This document shows positions 24,358-31,557 of a stretch of DNA of 64,000 nt, in pieces; the first letter of the stretch is position 1, and each line of letters begins with the position of its first letter. The position numbers and the translations under genes are program-made. Source of the DNA: Paludibaculum fermentans_A (lineage in GTDB: Bacteria; Acidobacteriota; Terriglobia; Bryobacterales; Bryobacteraceae). Location: the NCBI RefSeq assembly GCF_051172195.1, contig NZ_JBPJAQ010000005.1:1-64000 (forward strand), written 5' to 3'. The notes under the pieces are model-generated. The model made no database searches and had not been told where the DNA came from. It saw only the letters and a program-made list of their open reading frames with translations.

Positions 24358-25242
24358 ATGAGAATCACCGCAATTGCTTCCGTGCTTGTTCTAGCGTTGC
24401 CGTTCGCTTCGTTTGCCCAGAAGAAGGAAATTGTCGAACTGGGACGCGACCTGGCTCTTCTGCAGGAAGAGGTCCGCACCAATGCGAAGTCGCAGAGCGA
24501 CCGGCTGTCCGGTATTGAAGCGACCTTGAAGGCAATCCAGGATCAGCTCGCCGGTACGAGCCGCGCGCTTACGGTCCTCGACAGCGGATTGAAAGACCGG
24601 CTGGAGAAGCAGATGAATGGTCCGCTGTCGGGTGTCAGCGGCAAGGTTGACAGCCTTGCGAACGACTTCGGCTACATCCGGGAAACCGTGGCGGAGATCA
24701 ATACCCGCATCGGGAAACTGGACCAGCGGATGGTGGATCTCGAGAATACGATCAAGACGATGCAGGCCCCGCCTCCGCCTCCCGCGGCTGGAGGCACGAT
24801 GGCGCCGTCCTCGTCCGGGCCGCCGCCCGGCATGTCCGCCCAGAGCTTGTACCAGGACGCATTCCGGGACAAGTCGGGCGGCAACTATGACCTGGCGCTC
24901 AAGGAATTCAACGACTACCTGGCGTGGTATGGCGATACGGATTTTGCCTCCAGCGCGCAGTTCCACATCGGCGAGATCCTGTACAACCAGAAGAAGTATG
25001 AAGAAGCCCTGCCGGCGTTCGACAAAGTGCTGGTGGCGTACACGAAGAACACCAAGACGAACGATGCGCACCTGATGAAGGGCCGCACGTTGCTGCGGCT
25101 GGGCAGCCGGTCCGACGCCGAGAAGGAGTTCCGGGCGATCATTGCGGCCAACCCGAATTCTGACGCAGCCACCCGGGCCCGCGCCGAGCTGAAGGATCTG
25201 GGCCTGAGTTCGACTCCGCGGAGTTCGACCCGGAAGAAGTGA
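24358..25242 (+). CDS. cpoB: CpoB/YbgF-type Tol-Pal accessory protein
   Basis: 294 residues from ATG 24358 (GAGAAAGGA upstream), with a signal peptide (ITAIASVLVLALPFASFAQ). An N-terminal coiled coil (about 25-130, e.g. DLALLQEEVRTNAKSQSDRL) is followed by a Pro-rich linker and three C-terminal TPR units (SLYQDAFRDKSGGNYDLALK; AQFHIGEILYNQKKYEEALP; LMKGRTLLRLGSRSDAEKEF). This is the CpoB/YbgF layout. The protein coordinates Tol-Pal with septal peptidoglycan synthesis in the periplasm. Confidence 0.9.
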   Translation: MRITAIASVLVLALPFASFAQKKEIVELGRDLALLQEEVRTNAKSQSDRLSGIEATLKAIQDQLAGTSRALTVLDSGLKDRLEKQMNGPLSGVSGKVDSLANDFGYIRETVAEINTRIGKLDQRMVDLENTIKTMQAPPPPPAAGGTMAPSSSGPPPGMSAQSLYQDAFRDKSGGNYDLALKEFNDYLAWYGDTDFASSAQFHIGEILYNQKKYEEALPAFDKVLVAYTKNTKTNDAHLMKGRTLLRLGSRSDAEKEFRAIIAANPNSDAATRARAELKDLGLSSTPRSSTRKK

Positions 25243-25279
25243 TGAGTCTCCGCCCGAGTCGTTGCACCGGGAGATCCAA

Positions 25280-26002
25280 ATGAATCCAGCTACCGAGCCT
25301 GCGGTCGAGTTCAAGACATATGAAGACTTGGCGCAGCGCCTGGAGTACGCAGTATTGCGCCCCGAGTTTACGGATGAAGAAGTAGCCGACGGAATCCAGC
25401 GGGGCCAGTCGGCGGGCGTGGCCTGCGTGACTGTCCGGCCTTCCGATTTGGATTTCGCGGTGCGGATGCTGGCGGGCTCTCCGATTCTGCCCGCGTCCAC
25501 GGCAGGCTATCCCGAGGGCGGCCAGACGACGGGCGTCAAGCTGTACGAAGCGCGCGACCTGATCCGGCGCGGAGCGAAAGAGATTGAGACCGTCCCCAAC
25601 CTGGGCAAGCTGCTTTCCCGGCAGTTCCAGCACGTGGAGACCGAACTGCTGCAGATGGGCCGGTCGTGCCTGGAAGCGGGCGTGCTGCTGAAAGTGATCG
25701 TGGACCACGAGCGTTTGACGGAAGATCTCAAGGTGATTGCCATGAAGATCTGCAAGCGCTGCGAGGTCACATTTGTGAGCCTGGCGGCAGCCGACCTACC
25801 GTTGGGGAAGCGGATCCTGAAGGACGTCTGCCGGATGAAGGTTTCGAGCGGTGTCGCAACGGTCGACGAAGCGCTGGCAGCCTGTGCCGCCGGCGCGGAT
25901 CGCCTGCATGTTGCGGATCCAATTGCGCTTCTGGCGGAATGGCGCGCACGGCTCGAGGCGCAGCAGGCGGCCGGTAACGGCGAGCCTCCCCCCACGAACT
26001 AA
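25280..26002 (+). CDS. DeoC-like TIM-barrel protein lacking the Schiff-base lysine
   Basis: 240 residues from ATG 25280, preceded by GGGAGATCC. The overall pattern is that of deoxyribose-phosphate aldolase: LRPEFTDEEVADGIQRGQSA, VACVTVRPSD, STAGYPEGGQTTGVKLYEAR, GAKEIETVPNLG, LLKVIVDHERLTED. The segment that should read FVKTSTG is FVSLAAA (Ser167 replaces the Schiff-base Lys), and the Asp of EIDMV is Glu103. A later lysine (Lys187 in MKVSSGV) remains where the second active-site lysine is expected. It is unlikely to be a normal DERA. It may be a divergent lyase or a binding protein. Confidence 0.7.
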   Translation: MNPATEPAVEFKTYEDLAQRLEYAVLRPEFTDEEVADGIQRGQSAGVACVTVRPSDLDFAVRMLAGSPILPASTAGYPEGGQTTGVKLYEARDLIRRGAKEIETVPNLGKLLSRQFQHVETELLQMGRSCLEAGVLLKVIVDHERLTEDLKVIAMKICKRCEVTFVSLAAADLPLGKRILKDVCRMKVSSGVATVDEALAACAAGADRLHVADPIALLAEWRARLEAQQAAGNGEPPPTN

Positions 26003-26059
26003 CCCACGGCGGGGGCGGGTCAAATGATATCCTCACTTCAATCGAAGTAAATCGTAACA

Positions 26060-27604
26060 ATGCCTTCTCCTTCTTCTCTTCCGCGCATCTGCATTGCCCT
26101 GGGTCTGGCCGACCCCGAAAAGCTGCTGGAGCATGCGCGCAAGGAAGCCGATGCCGGCGAACGCTTCCTTGAATTCAGGCTCGATTACCTGCACCGCCCG
26201 CAGGACGGCATGGCCGTGATCCGGCAGTTCATGAACCTCTATCCCGATGCCTTCCTGCTGGCCACCTGCCGCAGGCACCAGAACCACGGGCGGTTCAACG
26301 GCAGCATCGAGGAGGAGTTCCGGATTCTGGCCGCGGCGGTGGATGCCGGCGCCCGCGCGGTGGATGTTGAGATCGAGAGCGCCGAGACTCCGATGGCGCA
26401 CATGAGCCTGCTGGAAGGCCGTGCCCAGGTGATCGTCAGTTATCACAACTTCGAAGGCACCCCGGCCATGGATCCCGTCATGCGGCGGATGTTGAAGGTG
26501 CCGGCCGCGGCCTACAAGATTGTCACCACGGCCAGGAAACCGTCCGACAACCTGCGAGTGTTGTCGTTGGCGAAATCGTACCCCAAAGTACCGGTGATCC
26601 TGCTGGCGATGAGCGAGACAGGCTTTCCGACGCGCGTTCTCTCGCCGTTTATGGGCGGGGTTTATACCTATGCGGCGCCGTCGGCGGTGGAGGGTACGGC
26701 AGCGGGACAGGTCTCCGCACGGACGCTGCGCAATCTGTACCGAGTGGACAAGACACTCAAGGCGCCGAAGCTGTTTGGCGTGATTGCGGATCCGGTACGG
26801 CACAGTATTTCGCCGGCGGTCCACAACCGTGCGCTGCAGGCTCGGCGGATTGCCGGGCTATACCTCCCCTTCCTGGTTTCCCCGCTCCAGTTGAAAGACT
26901 TCTTCGTCCTGGCCGATAAGCTCCCGCTGACCGGTTTCAGTGTGACGATCCCGCACAAGCAGCGGGTGCTGCGGTATCTGGACGCCGTGGATCCGCTTTC
27001 GAAGCGGATTGGCGCAATCAACACGGTCTACAAGAAGGCCGGCAAGTGGCGGGGTACGAACACGGACGCCGAGGGGATCCGCGTGCCGCTGGAGAAGCGG
27101 ATCCGTGTGGCCAAGTCGTCGGTGTTGGTGGTGGGCAATGGCGGAACAGCCCGGTCGGCCGCGTTTACGCTGTCAGACGCTGGAGCGAAGCTGGCAATTA
27201 CGGGGCGGAATCCGGACCGGGTCCGGGCGCTGGCCAAAATCTGCGATGCCGAGGCGCTGCTGCCGGAGCAGGCCAAGCAAAGGCACTTTGACGCTCTGAT
27301 CCACGCGACGCCACTCGGAATGTGGCCGCATACGGAGACCTGTTTCTTCGAGGACACGATCCCGGCGGATCTGGTATTCGACCTGGTCTATACGCCGCAT
27401 GAGACGGAACTACTGCGGCGTGCCGCGAGCCAGGGCAAGGCAGTCATTCACGGGCTCGAGATGTTCCTGGAGCAAGCGGCCCGGCAGTTCACGCTGTTTA
27501 CGGGCGAAAGCGCCCCAAAGGCTGTAATGGAACGCGCCGCCATCGAAGCGCTGGCCGAGCAGCAGGCGATTACGAACCATCAGAATCACAAGGCGGCGCA
27601 CTGA
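26060..27604 (+). CDS. aroDE: Bifunctional 3-dehydroquinate dehydratase / shikimate dehydrogenase
   Basis: 514 residues. The N-terminal type I dehydroquinase (about 1-230) has the general-base His in VIVSYHNFEGTP and the Schiff-base Lys in AYKIVTTARKP. The C-terminal shikimate dehydrogenase (about 238-505) has SISPAVHNRAL, the catalytic FSVTIPHK, INTVYK, GTNTDAEG and the NADP-binding VVGNGGTARSAAF. Both active sites look intact. It carries out steps three and four of the shikimate pathway. The fused order is known in plants, chlamydiae and several other bacteria. Stop overlaps the next start (ATGA). Confidence 0.94.
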   Translation: MPSPSSLPRICIALGLADPEKLLEHARKEADAGERFLEFRLDYLHRPQDGMAVIRQFMNLYPDAFLLATCRRHQNHGRFNGSIEEEFRILAAAVDAGARAVDVEIESAETPMAHMSLLEGRAQVIVSYHNFEGTPAMDPVMRRMLKVPAAAYKIVTTARKPSDNLRVLSLAKSYPKVPVILLAMSETGFPTRVLSPFMGGVYTYAAPSAVEGTAAGQVSARTLRNLYRVDKTLKAPKLFGVIADPVRHSISPAVHNRALQARRIAGLYLPFLVSPLQLKDFFVLADKLPLTGFSVTIPHKQRVLRYLDAVDPLSKRIGAINTVYKKAGKWRGTNTDAEGIRVPLEKRIRVAKSSVLVVGNGGTARSAAFTLSDAGAKLAITGRNPDRVRALAKICDAEALLPEQAKQRHFDALIHATPLGMWPHTETCFFEDTIPADLVFDLVYTPHETELLRRAASQGKAVIHGLEMFLEQAARQFTLFTGESAPKAVMERAAIEALAEQQAITNHQNHKAAH

Positions 27605-27795
27605 TGCGCAAGGATTTGAAGCTGTCCCGGCGCTCACTGGCCCTGATCCTCGGGCTGCCGGCCCTGCCCTTGAACTCGGCCGCGCAACAGCCGGCCCGTG
27701 CCGACCGCAGGCAGATTCTGCGCCAGGACGCCGAGGAACTGGCGAAAGTGAAACTTCCGCGCGACTGCGCGCCGGCCTTCCGCTTTCAACCCTGA
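27604..27795 (+). CDS. Tat signal fragment split from the amidase-like gene
   Basis: 63 codons starting at the ATGA overlap with aroDE. The N-terminus LKLSRRSLALILGLPALPLN carries a twin-arginine-type signal, followed by RQILRQDAEELAKVKLPRDC and ending AFRFQP. Removing one T from the CTTTC at about 27783-27787 makes the frame run straight on: CAPAFRF, then NPDAMASIPPEVFF, the start of the amidase-like gene at 27800. I therefore read this as the exported N-terminus of that protein, separated by a single-base insertion, rather than as an independent small gene. Confidence 0.55.
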   Translation: MRKDLKLSRRSLALILGLPALPLNSAAQQPARADRRQILRQDAEELAKVKLPRDCAPAFRFQP

Positions 27796-27799
27796 TGCC

Positions 27800-29137
27800 A
27801 TGGCTTCGATTCCACCTGAAGTTTTCTTCGCAACCGCCGTCGAATTGAATCAGCGGCTCATCAGGAAGGACTTCACGGCCGTCGAACTGGCGCGCGCCTT
27901 CAGTGAACGCATGGAATCGAAGGGCCCGCCCACTCTGGCGCTGTCACTGAAAGATGCGGCGCACCGCCAGGCCCGGGATGTGGACCGGGAACTGAAGCGC
28001 GGCCGGACCCGCGGCGCGTTGCAGGGCGTGCCATTCAGCGTGGAAGACTCTCTCAGCGTCGCTGGACAGCCTACTACGTGGGGCTCCTCCATTTTTGCCA
28101 AGCAGGTGTTCAAAGAGAACGCGGCCGTGGTGGACAAGTTGGGCAAAACGGGCGCCATCCTGGCCGCCAAGACCACGGCGCTGGAACTGGGCGGAGCGGG
28201 GAGCCTGACTCCAGGAACGGCCAGCCCCGCTGCCGAGGCGGTGGCCAGCGGATTGACGCCCTATGCGCTGGGGGTCGAGGCCGGCGGGGCACTGCTGCTA
28301 CCGGCGAGCGCCAGCCGGTTAACATTTATCAAGCCGACCTACGGGCTGGTGAGCCGTTTTGGAGCCATGCCAGTCTCGTGGACGCTCGACCGGATCGCGA
28401 TTATGGCTCGCTCGGCCGAAGATTGCGGTCACGTTCTGCACGCCGTGGCGGGCGGCGACGATCGGGACGCAGGATCCAGCGGGCAGTCGTTCCACTTCGC
28501 GCTGCAGTACGAGAAGCCGGTATCGGATATGAAGATCGGATTCGCGCCGGCTGAATTCGAGGGACCTTCCGCGGCGCCCCTGCGCGCTGTGCTTGACGTA
28601 CTGAAACAAGCGGGTGCAACGCTGGTGGAGATTCGATGGCCGGACCTGCCCTTCGATTCCGCTGCACGCACGATCCTGGCGGCAGAAAGTTCGGCCACCT
28701 TCGCGGACCTCATTGCCGCAGGTACGGTCGACCGACTTTCCGATCATGGCCAGGCGGAAGGACTGCGGGCCGGAATGGAATTGAGCGCGGTCCAATACCT
28801 GACAGCCGCCCGGGTGCGGCGGCAAATTCAGTCGGCCATGAACGAGTTGATTGCGCCATTGGATCTGCTGGTTGCAGCCACCGGGCGGGCGCAGCGGGAC
28901 GAATTGCCGGGAGGCGGGGGTCCTAGTACGCCTGGACGACGGGATGGTTTGTCTGGTCATATGGCGGCGGCCGATCTCGCCGGGCTACCGGTACTTGTGT
29001 TGCCGGGACCATCCGGCGAGGGCAGTTCCGAGTCTATGTGCTTGATTGCAAAGGCAAATTGCGAGAATTCCCTATTGCAGGCAGCGCATCATACGCAGTC
29101 CCGGACGGACTGGCACAGGCAGAAGCCACCCGCCTAG
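27800..29137 (+). CDS. Amidase-signature-like protein with all three catalytic residues replaced
   Basis: 445 residues with the amidase signature (GatA/FAAH) fold layout: VELARAFSERMES, GVPFSVEDSLSVAG, WGSSIFAKQVFKENAAVVDK, YALGVEAGGALLLPAS, GLVSRFGAMPVSWTLDRI. The Ser-cisSer-Lys triad is lost: Lys to Glu82 in GVPFSVED, cis-Ser to Thr140, and nucleophile Ser to Ala164 in GVEAGGA. The spacing 140-164 equals that of the FAAH serines, so the alignment is firm. Together with the upstream frameshift separating the Tat signal, this suggests either a decaying gene or a non-catalytic binding protein. It is not expected to act as GatA. Confidence 0.75.
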   Translation: MASIPPEVFFATAVELNQRLIRKDFTAVELARAFSERMESKGPPTLALSLKDAAHRQARDVDRELKRGRTRGALQGVPFSVEDSLSVAGQPTTWGSSIFAKQVFKENAAVVDKLGKTGAILAAKTTALELGGAGSLTPGTASPAAEAVASGLTPYALGVEAGGALLLPASASRLTFIKPTYGLVSRFGAMPVSWTLDRIAIMARSAEDCGHVLHAVAGGDDRDAGSSGQSFHFALQYEKPVSDMKIGFAPAEFEGPSAAPLRAVLDVLKQAGATLVEIRWPDLPFDSAARTILAAESSATFADLIAAGTVDRLSDHGQAEGLRAGMELSAVQYLTAARVRRQIQSAMNELIAPLDLLVAATGRAQRDELPGGGGPSTPGRRDGLSGHMAAADLAGLPVLVLPGPSGEGSSESMCLIAKANCENSLLQAAHHTQSRTDWHRQKPPA

Positions 29138-29223
29138 TCCGGATAGGAAAAGTGGGACAATTGTCAGTCATTTAGCTGCATTTTTCCGTAGGAAAACTAC
29201 CCGAATTGGCTAAGAATAGTCCC

Positions 29224-30582
29224 ATGCCCGCTAACGCAGCAACAAAGCAGGTGCAGGAACGCAACCCTGTGGAGATAGATACATTGACAGGGTTGGTCCG
29301 GGGCGGAGCCCTGGAGGAAGTCCTGGAACGAAGGATCCATGAGCGGCCGGAACAGGCAGTGGGCGTCTGTGTCCTGGGTATCGACCGCTTCCGGCACATC
29401 AACGACCTGCTCGGCTATGATGCCGGCGATCGAATTCTAAGAGAAGTGGCGGACCGGCTGTCGCGATGGTTGCCAGCCAACGGATCGCTGGCGCGGTTGG
29501 GTGGCGACGAGTTTGCCATCGTGCTGCCAGGACTGGAAGAGCGGGCGGCCATGCTGAGCGGCGCAGCGATCCTCAATATTCTCGAACCACCCATCGCGCT
29601 CGACCAGCGCGAGATCTTCGCCTCCGCGAGCCTGGGCCTGAGTCTGTATCCGGAAGATGGCGGGTCGGCGGCCATGCTGTTGCGGAGGGCTTCCCTGGCG
29701 GTAGCGCGGGCGAAGGCACGCGGCGGCGGGGTATTGGAACGGGCGACCAATCCGAACGGCCTGCGCCCCGAGGAGCGATATCAGATGGAGGGGGCGCTGC
29801 GGCGGGCGCTGGAGAACAACGAGCTCTCGCTGCGATATCAGCCGCAGGTCGACCGCGACGGAAAGCTGCGCGGCCTGGAGGCGCTGCTGGTCTGGAATCA
29901 TCCGGAGTTGGGGCGCGTACAGACGGAAACATTTATTCGCCTGGCGGAAGAGATTGGGGTGATCGCGCCGATCGGCGCCTGGGTGCTGGAATCGTCATGC
30001 CGCCAGATGATGGCGTGGCGGCAGGCTGGATTGGCCGTTCCGCGGGTGGCGGTGAATGTCTCTCCACTTCAATTTGCCTGTCCGGGGTTTGTCGATATGG
30101 TGCGGGGCGTCCTGCGCGACACCGGCCTGAACGGAGATGCGCTGGAACTTGAGATCACGGAAGGCACCATCCTGCGGGACATTGAAGAATCGGCCGCACG
30201 TATGCGGGAATTGCGCGCCGAGGGTGTGCGTATCGCAATTGACGACTTCGGCGTAGGATATTCGCCTCTGACCTATCTTCACCGGCTGCCGCTGGATGTA
30301 GTCAAAGTCGACCGCACATTTGTCAGCGAGATTACGAAACCGTCGGGCAGCCTGCCGGTGGTGCATACCATCACGGTGCTGGCGCACCATCGCGGACTGG
30401 AAGTGGTGGCCGAAGGGGTGGAGACGGAAGGGGAACTGGAACTGGTGCGGGCCGCGCGCTGTGACATGGTACAGGGTTACCTCATCGGCAACCCATTGCC
30501 CTCAGCGGGCATAGCGGAACTGATGTTGCAGCCCGAACTTCTGACCACGCATTTTCACGTACCGTGGCCGGGCGGCTACTGA
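29224..30582 (+). CDS. GGDEF-EAL cyclic-di-GMP enzyme
   Basis: 452 residues, cytoplasmic, with no membrane segment or sensory domain. The GGDEF domain (about 15-170) has CVLGIDRFRHINDLLGYDAG and RLGGDEFAIVLPG, so the catalytic motif is complete. The EAL domain (about 195-450) has GLEALLVWNH, LELEITEGTI, IDDFGVGYSPLTYL, DVVKVDRTFV and VAEGVETEGEL, all residues needed for phosphodiesterase activity. Either activity, or both, may be real. ATG 29224 was chosen; TTG 29206 is also possible. Followed by a strong hairpin. Confidence 0.92.
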   Translation: MPANAATKQVQERNPVEIDTLTGLVRGGALEEVLERRIHERPEQAVGVCVLGIDRFRHINDLLGYDAGDRILREVADRLSRWLPANGSLARLGGDEFAIVLPGLEERAAMLSGAAILNILEPPIALDQREIFASASLGLSLYPEDGGSAAMLLRRASLAVARAKARGGGVLERATNPNGLRPEERYQMEGALRRALENNELSLRYQPQVDRDGKLRGLEALLVWNHPELGRVQTETFIRLAEEIGVIAPIGAWVLESSCRQMMAWRQAGLAVPRVAVNVSPLQFACPGFVDMVRGVLRDTGLNGDALELEITEGTILRDIEESAARMRELRAEGVRIAIDDFGVGYSPLTYLHRLPLDVVKVDRTFVSEITKPSGSLPVVHTITVLAHHRGLEVVAEGVETEGELELVRAARCDMVQGYLIGNPLPSAGIAELMLQPELLTTHFHVPWPGGY

Positions 30583-30605
30583 GCGCCGGTTTCCCGAAAT
30601 GATCG

Positions 30606-30639
30606 TGGCCGGCCTTCGGAGGAGGTTGAAGGCCGGCCA
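30606..30639. terminator. Perfect 11-bp hairpin after the GGDEF-EAL gene
   Basis: TGGCCGGCCTT (30606-30616) pairs with AAGGCCGGCCA (30629-30639) around a 12-base loop. It lies 24 bases after the stop and between two convergent genes, so it can serve either strand. There is no long T-run. The rest of 30583-30775 shows nothing else. Confidence 0.55.
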
Positions 30640-30775
30640 AGGTTTGGAGGAGAAATTGTATTCTCTGTTGAATTGAGTATGCCTGCCTGATTTGCCGGAG
30701 TATCCCGTACCAGCGAATCAAACCGCACCGTCCCGATACTGGAACTCCGCAAGGCCGCCAGATAGGACTGGAGAC

Positions 30776-31507
30776 CTACATCTCCACACCCACCGATTGC
30801 GGCGGGAAGACCCGTTCGACCCAGGCGCGTACAGGCGCCGACGCCTTCAGCGGAAATCGATGGCGGCCGGGCTCCATGTGGAAAGTGACATCAGCGGCGC
30901 GCCTGCGCAACCGGGCTTCCACAGCGGGCGCTTCGGCGGCGGGGAAGAACTCGTCTTCGGTCCTGGCCAGATGGAAGATGGCGGATTCAACCGGCTCAGC
31001 TCCATCGGCATCCCAGTTTCCTGGAATTCCACCGCACAGGGCGACCACGCCTTGGAAGACTGCCGGATTCCGGGCGACAAACCGGTAGTTCAAGCCAACC
31101 GATTGGGAGTAGCCGAGCAGCAGGCGCCTCGGCCGGGTGGCCGGGAACTGGTTGGCGAGCTGGTCGATCATGCCCTGGACCATTTGATGATGAACGTCGA
31201 TGTGAAAATCGACCGTCTCCCGCGTACCCCAGTGAAAACCGGAGCGTGTTGCGCGCGGATCCTTACCGAGAAATATGGAATTCGGCCCTTCCAACGCGGC
31301 GATCACTGGGGATGGCCCAAGTAAACTCCGGGTGAATCCCAACATTTCCGTAGGGTTCATCGCGTAGCCGTGCAGGGCTACGACCAGAACGGGGTTCGCA
31401 TGACCGTCCAGCTCCGGAACGTCCAGCAGAAACCGGGCAGGACGACGAATCGAAAATGCCCCACTTACCGACGAAGAGAACATGATAGGTGTTGTAACAT
31501 GGCCCAT
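30776..31507 (-). CDS. Alpha/beta hydrolase (phospholipase/carboxylesterase-like)
   Basis: 243 residues (or 235 from ATG 31483). VLVVALHGYAMNPTEMLGF gives the oxyanion strand-turn, LLLGYSQSVGLNYRFV the nucleophile elbow GxSxS, RTEDEFFP the acid, and GRHRFPL the catalytic His, all in the order of the LysoPLA/carboxylesterase family. No signal peptide, so cytoplasmic. Its start region overlaps no other gene; it is divergent from the hybrid kinase, with about 50 bp between. Substrate unknown. Confidence 0.82.
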   Translation of the reverse strand: MGHVTTPIMFSSSVSGAFSIRRPARFLLDVPELDGHANPVLVVALHGYAMNPTEMLGFTRSLLGPSPVIAALEGPNSIFLGKDPRATRSGFHWGTRETVDFHIDVHHQMVQGMIDQLANQFPATRPRRLLLGYSQSVGLNYRFVARNPAVFQGVVALCGGIPGNWDADGAEPVESAIFHLARTEDEFFPAAEAPAVEARLRRRAADVTFHMEPGRHRFPLKASAPVRAWVERVFPPQSVGVEM

Positions 31508-31557
31508 ACCTGAAGTTCTGAGCGTGGCGGACGTGGCGAATTGGGGGAGGCATTCGA

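Noticed and set aside
27800..29137. Annotation as GatA or an active amidase
   Set aside because: All three catalytic residues are replaced, at exact family spacing.
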